A stretch of DNA of 64,000 nucleotides, taken from positions 124,001 to 188,000 of the forward strand of contig NZ_JAODNW010000007.1 of assembly GCF_025398255.1 (NCBI RefSeq), read 5' to 3'. Source of the stretch: Chelativorans intermedius. GTDB lineage: Bacteria > Pseudomonadota > Alphaproteobacteria > Rhizobiales > Rhizobiaceae. The notes under the pieces are model-generated. The model worked only from the letters and a program-made list of their open reading frames with translations, did no database searches and was not told the DNA's origin. Positions 17,473 through 25,697 of this stretch are shown here, piece by piece; position 1 is the first letter of the stretch, and the number at the start of each line of letters is the position of its first letter. Position numbers and translations under genes: made by a program.

Positions 17473-19245
17473 ATGACCTACGACCAGATCTTTCTTTTCA
17501 CGCTGCTCGGCCTCGTCTTCGCCCTTCTGGTGTGGGGCCGGATCCGCTACGATCTGGTGGCGTTTGCCGCCCTCATCGTCGCCGTCGCGGGCGGCGTGGT
17601 GCCGGCCGATCATGCCTTCATGGGCTTCGGCCACGAGGCCGTTGTCATCATTGCGCTGGTGCTCATCGTCTCGCGGGCCATGGTGAACGCCGGCGCGGTG
17701 GAGCTTGTGGCCCGTTTCGTGCTCTCGGCCGGGCGTTCCCTGTCCACGCATATCGGCATCATGTCGGTGGTGGGGGCCGCCCTTTCCGCCGTCATCAACA
17801 ATGTCGCCGCGCTCGTCATGCTTATGACCCTCGACATGGAGGCAGCGGAGAAGGCCAGGCGGCCTGTCGCGCAGTCGCTCATGCCGCTGTCCTTCGCCAC
17901 GATTCTGGGCGGCATGATCACCATGATCGGCACGCCTCCCAACATCGTGGTGGCCCAGTTTCGCGACAGGGCGCTGGGTGCGCCGTTCTCCATGTTCGAT
18001 TATTCCCCGGTCGGCCTCGTCTGCGCGCTGGTCGGCATCGCCTTCGTGACCACCATCGGCTGGCGCCTGATACCCGACACGGGCAAGCGCGCCACGGCCG
18101 GCGGGGGCGGCGAGACCGGCCTGTTCGTCGTCGAGGCGGGGGTCAAGGAGGGGTCCAAGGTGATCGGCCGCTCGCCCTCCGACCTCTATCCCCTTGCCGA
18201 CGAGCACGACGTCTCGATTCTCGGCCTGGTGCGCCGCGGCAAGCGCCTGCCGGGCTTTGCGGCCAGCGAGGAGATCCGCAAGAGCGATCATCTTGTCCTG
18301 GAGGGCGACCCGAAGTCCATCGAAGCCTTCATCGGCGCGGCGGGCCTGAGCCCGGCGGGCGCCGACGAGCACGGAGGGCTGACCGGCAAGTCGCTGACGC
18401 TGGTGGAAGCCATCGTGCCCGACAATGCGCGCATGGTGGGCCGCACTGCCCTCGACCTGCGGCTGCTCTACCGGCGCGGCGTCACGCTGCTGGGCGTGTC
18501 GCGCCAGGGCCGGCGCTTCCGCGAGCGCGTGCGCAACCTGCCCATCCAGCCCGGCGACGTCGTGCTGCTGCTCGGGCCGGAGAGCCGTGTGGCCGATGCG
18601 GCCGAGTGGCTCGGCGTGCTGCCGCTCGCGGAGAAGAGCCACACCGTGATCCAGCGCAGCAAGGCGCTGTTCACCATCGCCGTCTTCGCCATCGCCGTCG
18701 CTCTAGCGGTGGCGGGGCTTCTGCCCCTCGCCGTAGCGCTGGCCGGGGCGGTCGCCGTCTATGCGCTGTTCAGCGTGGTCGGCCCGCGGGAGGTCTATGA
18801 GGCGGTGGAGTGGCCGGTGATCGTGCTTCTGGGCTCGCTCATTCCGCTCGGCCTGGCCCTGGAGGAATCGGGCGGCACACGCCTCATCGCAGAGGCCATC
18901 GTGGCGCAGACCGGGGCGCTGCCGGCCTGGGCAATCCTGGCCATTCTGATGGTCGTGACCATGACGCTGTCGGACTTCCTCAACAACGTGGCAACGGCGC
19001 TGATTGCCGCCCCCGTGGGGCTGTCGGTCGCCCGCGCGCTCGACGTCTCGCCCGATCCCTTCCTGATGGGGGTCGCGGTGGCCGCCTCCTGCGCCTTCCT
19101 CACGCCCATCGGCCACAAGAACAACACCATCATCATGGGACCGGGCGGCTACCGCTTCGGGGACTACTGGCGCATGGGCCTACCGCTGGAGCTCCTCATT
19201 CTCGCCGTCGGTGTGCCGGCGATCCTGTTCTTCTGGCCACTGTGA
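17473..19245 (+). CDS. SLC13/DASS family permease with two internal TrkA-C domains
   Basis: A 590-residue membrane transporter. Two membrane halves (about residues 1-195 and 395-590) flank a soluble centre of about 190 residues that reads as two TrkA-C (RCK-C) ligand-binding repeats (EAGVKEGSKVIGRSPSDL and EAIVPDNARMVGRTALDLRLL). The hallmark SNNVA-like helices appear as ALSAVINNVAALVM with IGTPPNIVV, and DFLNNVATALIAAP later. Relatives carry sulfate, dicarboxylates or citrate with sodium. The stop lies 66 bp inside the convergent LysR gene. The substrate is not determinable; the SDR upstream may be a partner. Confidence 0.88.
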   Translation: MTYDQIFLFTLLGLVFALLVWGRIRYDLVAFAALIVAVAGGVVPADHAFMGFGHEAVVIIALVLIVSRAMVNAGAVELVARFVLSAGRSLSTHIGIMSVVGAALSAVINNVAALVMLMTLDMEAAEKARRPVAQSLMPLSFATILGGMITMIGTPPNIVVAQFRDRALGAPFSMFDYSPVGLVCALVGIAFVTTIGWRLIPDTGKRATAGGGGETGLFVVEAGVKEGSKVIGRSPSDLYPLADEHDVSILGLVRRGKRLPGFAASEEIRKSDHLVLEGDPKSIEAFIGAAGLSPAGADEHGGLTGKSLTLVEAIVPDNARMVGRTALDLRLLYRRGVTLLGVSRQGRRFRERVRNLPIQPGDVVLLLGPESRVADAAEWLGVLPLAEKSHTVIQRSKALFTIAVFAIAVALAVAGLLPLAVALAGAVAVYALFSVVGPREVYEAVEWPVIVLLGSLIPLGLALEESGGTRLIAEAIVAQTGALPAWAILAILMVVTMTLSDFLNNVATALIAAPVGLSVARALDVSPDPFLMGVAVAASCAFLTPIGHKNNTIIMGPGGYRFGDYWRMGLPLELLILAVGVPAILFFWPL

Positions 19246-20142
19246 GGGCGGCCGGCGAAGGGATTCTCGCAGGAAGTCGATCACCACCCGCACCTTGCGG
19301 GGGAGGAAGGCGCGGCTGGGATAGACGGCGTAAGCGGCTGTCTCGAAGGTTGTGGCCGTGACGTCGTGGCCAGGAAAGAGATCGACCAGTGCGCCGCGTT
19401 CCAAGTCACTACCGATCAGCCAGTCCGGTAGCAGCGCCGGGCCGAGTCCGGCCAACGCGGCATCGCGGATGCTGCCCACCGGGGAAAGGGTGAGGTCACC
19501 GTCAACCGGCACGTCCTCCAACCTGCCGGACGGTTCGCGGAAAATCCAGCGCGAGCGATATGCGGGAAGGTCGAAGAGGATGCAGCGGTGTTTTGCCAGT
19601 TCCGTGGGCACCGCCACCGGATGCCTGTCGCGATAGTCGGGGCTGGCGACGACGCGGTATCGCGTGTCCGCAAGCTTGGCGGCGACAAGGTCGCCCTCGA
19701 CGCGCGGGCCGAGCCTGACGGCGAGATCTATGCGCTCCGCCACGAGATCGAGATTGGCATCGCTGAAGATGCAGTGCAGGCCAAGCTGCGGGTATCGCAT
19801 TCTAAGCGCGCCCAGGAGCGGCACGATGCGGTGTTGGCCGAAGGCGATCGAGGCCGTCAGGCGCAGCGTCCCCGCCGGCAAATCTGCCGCCGCCCGGACC
19901 TCGCCCCTGGCCAGTTCCAGCTCGGCCAGCACCGGCTCGATGCGTGCCAGGAAGCGCTCCCCCGCCTCCGTCAGGCCGATGCGGCGCGTGGTGCGCTGAA
20001 AGAGCCTGGCGCCGAGCTCCGCCTCCAGCGCCTTGATGCCACGGGAGACGGAAGAGGGGTCGAGGTCGCGCTTCTTTGCCGCCGCGGCGAAGCTGCCGCT
20101 GGCGACGACATCAGCGAAGAGAGAAAGCTGCTCCGTATCCAT
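19180..20142 (-). CDS. LysR-family transcriptional regulator
   Basis: A 320-residue LysR protein. The winged helix-turn-helix fills residues 1-60 (LSLFADVVASGSFAAAAKKR, then DPSSVSRGIKALEAELGARLF), followed by the periplasmic-binding-like effector domain (about 90-300). The C-terminal 22 codons overlap the convergent SLC13 gene by 66 bp. It diverges from a carboxymuconolactone decarboxylase-like gene across 100 bp that contains a 7-bp inverted repeat, so those two genes are its likely targets. The inducer is unknown. Confidence 0.92.
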   Translation of the reverse strand: MDTEQLSLFADVVASGSFAAAAKKRDLDPSSVSRGIKALEAELGARLFQRTTRRIGLTEAGERFLARIEPVLAELELARGEVRAAADLPAGTLRLTASIAFGQHRIVPLLGALRMRYPQLGLHCIFSDANLDLVAERIDLAVRLGPRVEGDLVAAKLADTRYRVVASPDYRDRHPVAVPTELAKHRCILFDLPAYRSRWIFREPSGRLEDVPVDGDLTLSPVGSIRDAALAGLGPALLPDWLIGSDLERGALVDLFPGHDVTATTFETAAYAVYPSRAFLPRKVRVVIDFLRESLRRPPSQWPEEQDRRHTDGENEELQR

Positions 20143-20164
20143 TCATGTAAATATCGCATGAAAC

Positions 20165-20193
20165 TTGTGCAGGACAACGGATTTAATGCACAA
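20165..20193. promoter_or_regulatory. Inverted repeat in the LysR divergent promoter (candidate operator)
   Basis: TTGTGCA (20165-20171) and TGCACAA (20187-20193) form a perfect 7-bp inverted repeat with a 15-bp spacer between the divergent LysR and AhpD-like genes. The layout agrees with an interrupted dyad for a LysR-type protein. Its function is inferred from position. Confidence 0.5.
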
Positions 20194-20242
20194 ACCATCA
20201 TGTGCATCCTCGCGCCGGTTCTACCAGGCAAGAGAGGTCGAC

Positions 20243-20803
20243 ATGCATTCCTTCCAGATTCACACGCCCGATACCGCGCCCGAGCCGTCACGCGCCTTGC
20301 TTCGCGAGGTGGGCGAGAACTGGGGATTCATTCCCAATTTGCACGGCGCGCTGGCCGCCAGCCCTGCGGCGCTGAAGGCCTACGAGGCCCTGTTCGCACT
20401 GGCCGAAGAGACGGACTTCACCCCGGTGGAGCGGCAAGTTGCATTCCTCACCGTCTCGACTTTTCATGGCTGCGAATATTGCGTGGCCGCCCATACATTC
20501 CTGGCGCGGCAGGCGGAATTGCCGGAAGCGGAGCTTGCGGCGTTGCGCGGCGGCCGGCCGCTGGAGGATGCACGGCTGGAGGCGCTGCGCCGCTTCGTGC
20601 TGGCGCTCGTGCACGAGCGGGGCAAACTGGAGGCACGGGAGGTGGAAGCGTTCATGCACGCTGGCTACGAGACCCGGCACGTCCTCGACCTGCTTGTGAT
20701 CATCGCTGCCAAGACCGTCTCCAACTATGCCAACCATTTGGTGGCCACGCCGAAGGAGACCTTCATGGCCGACCCGGCCCTTGCCTGGAGCGCCCGGAAA
20801 TGA
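20243..20803 (+). CDS. Carboxymuconolactone decarboxylase/AhpD-like peroxidase-related protein
   Basis: A 186-residue alpha-helical protein of the AhpD-like superfamily. The core motif is HGCEYCVAAH, a C-x2-C-x3-H active site near residues 74-83 as in alkylhydroperoxidase D. Such proteins reduce peroxides or act as thiol-disulfide partners, but many are uncharacterised. Start ATG 20243 has a GAGAGG ribosome site. Its stop overlaps the next gene's start in ATGA, so the two products are made together. Its divergent neighbour is a LysR regulator. Confidence 0.82.
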   Translation: MHSFQIHTPDTAPEPSRALLREVGENWGFIPNLHGALAASPAALKAYEALFALAEETDFTPVERQVAFLTVSTFHGCEYCVAAHTFLARQAELPEAELAALRGGRPLEDARLEALRRFVLALVHERGKLEAREVEAFMHAGYETRHVLDLLVIIAAKTVSNYANHLVATPKETFMADPALAWSARK

Positions 20804-21669
20804 CTGCTGTCGCCATTCTCGGTCTGGGTGCGATGGGCGTACGCATGGCTGGGCGGCTTCTCGCCGCAGGTCATCAGGTGATCGTCTGGAACCGCACGCC
20901 GGACCGGGCAGAGCACCTTGTGGAAGGCGGCGCCCGTTTGGCTGCATCGCCCGCTGAGGCCGCCGCCATATCCGAATGCTGCATTGCGATGGTGCGCGAC
21001 GAGGAAGCCTCCTGCGCGGTCTGGCTGGGAGAGGGCGGGGCGCTGGCCGCGCTGCCCGAGGAGGCACTCGCGGTCGAGTGCTCGACCGTTGGCCCCGCCT
21101 GGGCGCGTACGCTTTCCGCTCGTGCCGCCAGTCGCAGCATCGGCTTTCTCGATGCGCCCGTTGTCGGGTCGCGGCCCCAGGCGGAAGCAGGAGAGCTGAT
21201 ATTCCTCGCCGGCGGCGATGCGGCAGCGGTGGAAAAGTTCCGTCCGCGCGCGGCGGAAATGGGCAAGGCGCTGCGTCACTGCGGGGAAAGCGGTGCCGGG
21301 GCAGCGGCGAAGCTGATCGTCAACGGCTTGTTTGCCGTCCAGCTGGCGGCGATGGCGGAGATGATCGGCCTGGCGGACGGCATTGGGGTCGATGCCGACA
21401 GGGTGTTGCCTATCCTGTCCGATACGGCGGTCTTCAGCCCGGCGATGCGCGGGGCGGGAGCTGCCATGCTGGCTGGCGACTGGAAGCCGCTCTTCCCGAT
21501 CGACCTGGTGGCGAAGGACTTGAGGCTCGTTGCCGATGCCGGGCGGGAGGGCAGTGCTGCGACGCCGCTGACGGCGCTTGCCATGCAGATCTATGCTGAG
21601 GCGAGAGACGCGGGCCTGGGCGGGGACAACATTAACGGCATCGTGCAGCGCTACCGGCCTGCTTGCTGA
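20800..21669 (+). CDS. NAD(P)-dependent oxidoreductase of the 3-hydroxyisobutyrate dehydrogenase family
   Basis: A 289-residue beta-hydroxyacid dehydrogenase. The N-terminal GLGAMGVRMAGRLLAAGH (residues 7-24) is the Rossmann dinucleotide motif; DAPVVGSRPQAEAGEL corresponds to the substrate-binding DAPVSGG motif, and GAAAKLIVNGLF carries the catalytic lysine in the usual G-x3-K-x3-N pattern. Family members oxidise 3-hydroxyacids or reduce succinic semialdehyde-like substrates. It is coupled to the AhpD-like gene by a 4-bp overlap and is presumably controlled by the same LysR. The arginine after the first strand (VWNRTPDRA) suggests an NADP preference. Confidence 0.87.
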   Translation: MTAVAILGLGAMGVRMAGRLLAAGHQVIVWNRTPDRAEHLVEGGARLAASPAEAAAISECCIAMVRDEEASCAVWLGEGGALAALPEEALAVECSTVGPAWARTLSARAASRSIGFLDAPVVGSRPQAEAGELIFLAGGDAAAVEKFRPRAAEMGKALRHCGESGAGAAAKLIVNGLFAVQLAAMAEMIGLADGIGVDADRVLPILSDTAVFSPAMRGAGAAMLAGDWKPLFPIDLVAKDLRLVADAGREGSAATPLTALAMQIYAEARDAGLGGDNINGIVQRYRPAC

Positions 21670-21688
21670 GGTTTTGGCCTGAGGGCAG

Positions 21689-22975
21689 TCAGATCCTGTC
21701 CCTCAGCGCATACCAGTTGAGCGCCAGGAACAGGAGGAGGGGGCGCAGGCGCTGTCCGCCGGGGAAGGGCGGGATCTTCAGCTCCTTGAAGAGGTAGAGC
21801 CGGTCGCGGTTTCCCGTCACGGCCTCCGCATAGAGCCGGCCCATGAAGTTCGCCAGCAAGACGCCATGGCCGGAATAGCCGCCCGCCGAAATGACGCCGG
21901 GCATCACCTCGCGTACGAAGGGCCGTCGCGGAACGGTGATGCCCACATAGCCGCCCCAGGCGTGAGTGATCTCCACATCCCCGAGCGCGGGATAGATTTC
22001 GCTGATCTGGCGTCGGATCTGCGAGCGGATGTCCTTCGGGTCGTTTCTCGAATAGGCCTCGCGGCCACCGAACAGCAGACGCCCGTCCCGCGACCTGCGG
22101 AAGTAGCGCACCACGAAGCGCGAGTCGTCAACGCTCTCGCCCCCCGGCAGCACGGGGCTGTCCTTGCCCAGCGGCACGGTCGCCCCGATGAAGGAGCCGA
22201 TGGGCATGAGATGGGCCGCAGTGACGGGCTCCAGCGTTTCGCCATAGGCGTTGGTTGCCAGCAGGCATCTTTCGGCGGTGATCGTCCCATGCGGCGTGGC
22301 GATTCGCACCTTGCCGGCCGCCGTGGAAATTCTTTGCGCCTTCGTCTGCTCGAAAAGCCTGGCGCCCGCCGCCGCTGCCACACGTGCCGTGCCCACAACC
22401 AGCTTGAGCGGATGGATATGGCCGGTGCCCGTGTCGCGCGTGCCGCCGAAATAGCGTGTGGAGCCCAGGCGTTCCGCCGTCTCCTGCCGGTCCATGAAGG
22501 CGATGTGGGGATAGCCGAAACGCTCCGCCATGATCTCGGCATGCGCCCGGTACTCGTCCACATAGCGCCGCTTGTGCGCGACGGAAAGCTGGCCGGGCAT
22601 GTAGTCGATCTCGATGCGATTGGCCGCGGCGAAGTCGAGAAGATGCGCCTTGGCCTCCTCCGCCAGGTCGAAGAGCGCCTTGGCGCGGTCAAAGCCCAGC
22701 TCGGCCTCCAGCTCCTCCGCCCATGCGCGCTGGCCGGTGCCCAACTGGCCGCCATTGCGCCCCGAGGCACCGTCGCCGAAGCGATGCGCCTCCACCAGCG
22801 CGACATCGACGCCCGCCCTGGCGAGATGCGCGGCGGCCGACAGACCCGTGAAGCCGCCTCCGACAATGGCGACGTCCACGGCAAGATCGCCGTCGAGCGG
22901 CGGATAGTCCGGCCGCTCGCCCACCGTCGCTTCGTACCAGGAGTAGCCAGGGGAAATGGGGGATTGGTAGGGCAT
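21689..22975 (-). CDS. puuB: FAD-dependent oxidoreductase, probable gamma-glutamylputrescine oxidase
   Basis: A 428-residue DadA/PuuB-type flavoprotein. The FAD motif AIVGGGFTGLSAAAHLARAG is near residues 36-55, followed by GRNGGQLGTGQRAWAEELE, which resembles PuuB. The C-terminus has HAWGGYVGIT and GYSGHGVLLANFMG. PuuB oxidises gamma-glutamylputrescine to the aldehyde, releasing ammonia and peroxide. It follows the PuuA-like gene after 74 bp on the same strand, which supports the assignment. I start at ATG 22975 (MPYQSPISPGYSWYE); the open frame extends 26 codons further into the puuA stop. puuC and puuD are not in the window. Confidence 0.83.
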   Translation of the reverse strand: MPYQSPISPGYSWYEATVGERPDYPPLDGDLAVDVAIVGGGFTGLSAAAHLARAGVDVALVEAHRFGDGASGRNGGQLGTGQRAWAEELEAELGFDRAKALFDLAEEAKAHLLDFAAANRIEIDYMPGQLSVAHKRRYVDEYRAHAEIMAERFGYPHIAFMDRQETAERLGSTRYFGGTRDTGTGHIHPLKLVVGTARVAAAAGARLFEQTKAQRISTAAGKVRIATPHGTITAERCLLATNAYGETLEPVTAAHLMPIGSFIGATVPLGKDSPVLPGGESVDDSRFVVRYFRRSRDGRLLFGGREAYSRNDPKDIRSQIRRQISEIYPALGDVEITHAWGGYVGITVPRRPFVREVMPGVISAGGYSGHGVLLANFMGRLYAEAVTGNRDRLYLFKELKIPPFPGGQRLRPLLLFLALNWYALRDRI

Positions 22976-23049
22976 GTTCCGAGCGAAGAGTGAGGGGCCG
23001 GCAGCAAGGATGAGGAAACGGGCAGGCCGAACCTGCCGCGCGCTGAAGA

Positions 23050-24483
23050 TCACACGTTCAACAACAGATATTCCCGCTCCCAGGGGCTGATCACCTTCAT
23101 GAAGGTCTCGAACTCGGCTCGCTTGATCGCCGCATAGGTGGTGGTGAAGGATTCGCCCAGCACCTCGCGCAGCGCCTCGTCGCCCTCGAACAGCGCCACG
23201 GCTTCCAAAAGCCCGCGCGGCAGCTCGATTGCATCCTGGTTCACGGCGGTGCCGGCCGGCGCATCGGGCTCGATCTTCTCCAGAATGCCGATAAGCCCGC
23301 AGGCCAGCGAGGCGGCAAGCGCCAGATAGGGATTGGCGTCGGAGGAGGGGATGCGGTTTTCCACGCGCCGCGACTCCGGGTCCGAGCGCGGCACGCGGAA
23401 GGCGGTGGTGCGGTTGTCATAGCCCCAGCGCGTGTTGACCGGGACGGCGCTGCCCTGTGTCAACCGCCGGTAGGAGTTCACGTAAGGGGCGAGCATGATG
23501 AGAGCATTGGGGATGTGGCGCTGCAGCCCGCCGATGAAGTGGTGGAAGATTTCCGTCTCGCCGCCGGCTTTATCGGAAAAGGCATTGCGGCCGTCCTTCG
23601 CCCACACCACCGACTGGTGGATGTGCATGGCCGAGCCCGGCTGGTCCTGTATGGGCTTGGCCATGAAGGTGGCATAGGTGTCGTGCTTCAGTGCCGCCTC
23701 GCGGATGGTGCGCTTGAACAGGAACACCTGATCGGCAAGCTCCACCGGGTCGCCGTGTCGAAGGTTGATTTCGAGCTGTCCGGCCCCCTCCTCGTGTATC
23801 AGCGTGTCGATCTCCAGACCCTGCGTCTCAGAAAAGTGGTAGATGTCGTCGATCAGCTCGTCGAACTCGTTGACCCCGGCGATGGAATAGCCCTGGCCGC
23901 CGCCGATCGGCCGGCCGGTGCGGCCGACGGGCGGGGTGAGCGGGTAGTCGGGATCGGGATTCTTGTCCACCAGATAGAACTCGATCTCCGGCGCCACGAT
24001 GGGCTTGAGCCCGTGCTCGGCATAGCGTTCCACCACGCGCCTCAAGACGTTGCGCGGGCTGAACTCGACCACGCGCCCGTCCTGGTGCACCAGGTCGCAG
24101 ATCACCTGCGCGGTGGGGTCGCTCTCCCATGGCACAACAGACAGCGTGGACAGGTCCGGCACGAGCTTCAGATCGCCATCGTCCTCCGGATAGACGAAAC
24201 CGTTTCCGCTTTCCGGGTACTCGCCGGAGATGGTCGTCATGAAGACGGCCGAGGGCAGCGCCAGGGAGGTGTTGGAGGTGAATTTTTTCGACGGCATCAT
24301 CTTGCCGCGTGCAACGCCCGCCTGATCCGGCGTGATGCACTCGATGTCCTCGATGCCGCGCCATTCCAGCCAGGCAGTGGCCTCCTTCCAGTTCCTGACA
24401 CCGCGCAGGTTTCTCAGAAATGCCGGCGTGCGAAGCTGCCCGCTTCGCTTGCCGCTGCGGCTTGCCTTTTTGTCGTCCAGCAT
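23050..24483 (-). CDS. puuA: Glutamine synthetase family protein, probable gamma-glutamylputrescine synthetase
   Basis: A 477-residue member of the glutamine synthetase superfamily. Visible active-site stretches are APEIEFYLVDKNPD (glutamate/metal site), EEGAGQLEINLRHGDP, the GSAMHIHQSV histidine site, and VNTRWGYDNRTTAFRVPRSD. It lacks the adenylylation-loop region and the usual N-terminus of GlnA and is paired with a PuuB-like oxidase, so it probably ligates glutamate to putrescine or another amine. The first ATG is at 24483; an upstream TTG at 24513 is less likely. Other amine substrates are possible. Confidence 0.83.
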   Translation of the reverse strand: MLDDKKASRSGKRSGQLRTPAFLRNLRGVRNWKEATAWLEWRGIEDIECITPDQAGVARGKMMPSKKFTSNTSLALPSAVFMTTISGEYPESGNGFVYPEDDGDLKLVPDLSTLSVVPWESDPTAQVICDLVHQDGRVVEFSPRNVLRRVVERYAEHGLKPIVAPEIEFYLVDKNPDPDYPLTPPVGRTGRPIGGGQGYSIAGVNEFDELIDDIYHFSETQGLEIDTLIHEEGAGQLEINLRHGDPVELADQVFLFKRTIREAALKHDTYATFMAKPIQDQPGSAMHIHQSVVWAKDGRNAFSDKAGGETEIFHHFIGGLQRHIPNALIMLAPYVNSYRRLTQGSAVPVNTRWGYDNRTTAFRVPRSDPESRRVENRIPSSDANPYLALAASLACGLIGILEKIEPDAPAGTAVNQDAIELPRGLLEAVALFEGDEALREVLGESFTTTYAAIKRAEFETFMKVISPWEREYLLLNV

Positions 24484-24616
24484 CAAGCACCAGGGATTGC
24501 TTCGGATGATCAAGTATAGACGGCGGGTGATCGGGAAGGGAAGGGGGGCTTTTCACCATCCCTGAAGACCGCTTCCGCCCAGGCCCATGGCATGGCGCGT
24601 CACGCCGATGCTGCAC

Positions 24617-24628
24617 TGCATAAATGCA
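24617..24628. promoter_or_regulatory. Short palindrome in the puuA upstream region
   Basis: TGCATAAATGCA has perfect 5-bp arms and lies 134 bp upstream of the puuA start and 85 bp upstream of the small plus-strand ORF. Related TGCA-containing motifs recur nearby (24612-24615 and 24684-24693). It could be an operator for either gene, on weak evidence. Confidence 0.25.
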
Positions 24629-24712
24629 TGGCCGGCATGCCTGAAACCCGCTACCTCCACACCCTCCCGGCCTTTATATCCATGCTGCAGTGCACAGTGA
24701 CAGGAGAGCAGG

Positions 24713-24877
24713 ATGCGCATGCGTCGCTTCATGGCCGGCTTCGGCGAGTTCTTCGATACGGTGGGCAGCGCCATCGCGGTATCGGCTGCGTTGCGCGACC
24801 GCAGGCCCGCCCGCCCGGACGACCTGATGCGTCTTGGCATCGACCCCGAGCGGTTTCGCGAGATGACCCGCCGCTGA
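24713..24877 (+). CDS. Small conserved-looking protein of 54 residues, DUF1127-like
   Basis: A 54-codon ORF that begins ATG CGC ATG CGT after a good CAGGAGAGCAGG ribosome site and ends TGA at 24875-24877. The product starts MRMRRFMAGFGEFFDTVGSA and has an arginine-rich second half, then DLMRLGIDPERFREM. The layout (basic start, amphipathic helix, then a D-L-x-x-LGID motif) resembles DUF1127-type small proteins common in rhizobia, several of which affect RNA or phosphate and carbon metabolism. Assignment is tentative. The structured intergenic repeat begins 6 bp after its stop. Confidence 0.6.
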   Translation: MRMRRFMAGFGEFFDTVGSAIAVSAALRDRRPARPDDLMRLGIDPERFREMTRR

Positions 24878-24882
24878 ACCTT

Positions 24883-24987
24883 TACAGCATTTTGCAGCCA
24901 GATGAGATCATCTGGCGTCACACAAATGCAGCAAAAACAAAGAGATGGACCGGATCAGCGTTTCATTGAAACGATGAACCGGTCTAG
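24883..24987 (+). repeat. Structured interspersed repeat, copy 1 (about 105 bp)
   Basis: Matches 40989-41092 in the same orientation with about 8 differences over 105 positions; the final 38 bases are identical. It contains two palindromes: CAGATGA-GA-TCATCTG (24899-24914) and a longer imperfect one built on CCGG, GTTTCA-T-TGAAAC and CCGG (24950-24982). It ends in GGTCTAG, whose CTA (24984-24986) is the stop codon of trmB on the minus strand. It fills a convergent gap and resembles the short intergenic mosaic elements of rhizobia. Confidence 0.85.
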
Positions 24988-25682
24988 CGGCGCACAAAGG
25001 TCAGATAGGCGGGCCTGCGCCCCTCGCGCAGCGCCTTGGCCTCATAGCGCGTGCCCGGCCAGCCCTCATAGGGCCTGCGCCAGTCTTCCGCGCTTTCCGC
25101 CCGCCAGTCGAAGGCGGGGTGGGCGCGGCAGTGAAGCAGCGTCCAGTTCACATAGGTGTCGATGTCGGAGGCGAAGCGGAAGATGGCTCCGGGCTGCATG
25201 ACGCGCGCGAAGCGGTCGAGATTGGCCTGGCCGACGAAGCGCCGCTTCCAGTGCTTCTTCTTCGGCCAGGGATCCGGGTACAGCAGGTCGATGCCGGAAA
25301 GACAGGCATCCGGCAGCCAATCGAGCAGCGCGGCGGCATCGTCGTCATAGACGCGCAGATTGGCTGGAACCTTTTCCCCCAGCGCCGACAGCAGCTTGGC
25401 CATGCCGTTGACGAAGGGCTCGACGCCGATGAAGCCCGTCTGCGGATGGTGCTCCAATTCGCAGAGCAGGTGCTCGCCCCCTCCGAACCCGATCTCCAGC
25501 CGCGCCGCCTCCACCGGCCGCGCGAAAAGCGAACGGACGTCGGCCGGCGGCGGCTGGTGAAGGTCGAGACCGAGGCGCGGCAACAGCCTCTCCAGCGCCT
25601 CCTGCTGGCCGGCGCGCAGGCGCTTGCCGCGGCGGCGGCCGAAGAAGGCTTCGCTCGCCCTTTCGGGGTGACTGGCCGTCAT
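24984..25682 (-). CDS. trmB: tRNA (guanine-N7-)-methyltransferase
   Basis: A 232-residue TrmB that makes m7G46 in tRNA using S-adenosylmethionine. The SAM-binding [14 protein letters not shown] is near residues 62-75, and the catalytic [14 protein letters not shown] stretch near 136-149 is diagnostic. It lies 15 bp after metK on the same strand, so the SAM maker and a SAM user are co-transcribed. Its TAG stop is contributed by the edge of the interspersed repeat, so the last residues may have been set by the repeat insertion. Confidence 0.95.
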   Translation of the reverse strand: MTASHPERASEAFFGRRRGKRLRAGQQEALERLLPRLGLDLHQPPPADVRSLFARPVEAARLEIGFGGGEHLLCELEHHPQTGFIGVEPFVNGMAKLLSALGEKVPANLRVYDDDAAALLDWLPDACLSGIDLLYPDPWPKKKHWKRRFVGQANLDRFARVMQPGAIFRFASDIDTYVNWTLLHCRAHPAFDWRAESAEDWRRPYEGWPGTRYEAKALREGRRPAYLTFVRR

Positions 25683-25697
25683 TGCCGCCTGCGATCC

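Noticed and set aside
23050-24483. Housekeeping glutamine synthetase (glnA)
   Set aside because: The sequence is closer to the gamma-glutamylputrescine synthetase type and is followed by a PuuB-like oxidase; no glnB or ntr gene is nearby.
24883-24987. Insertion sequence or CRISPR array
   Set aside because: No transposase, terminal target duplications or regularly spaced units; only two dispersed copies of a short structured element.
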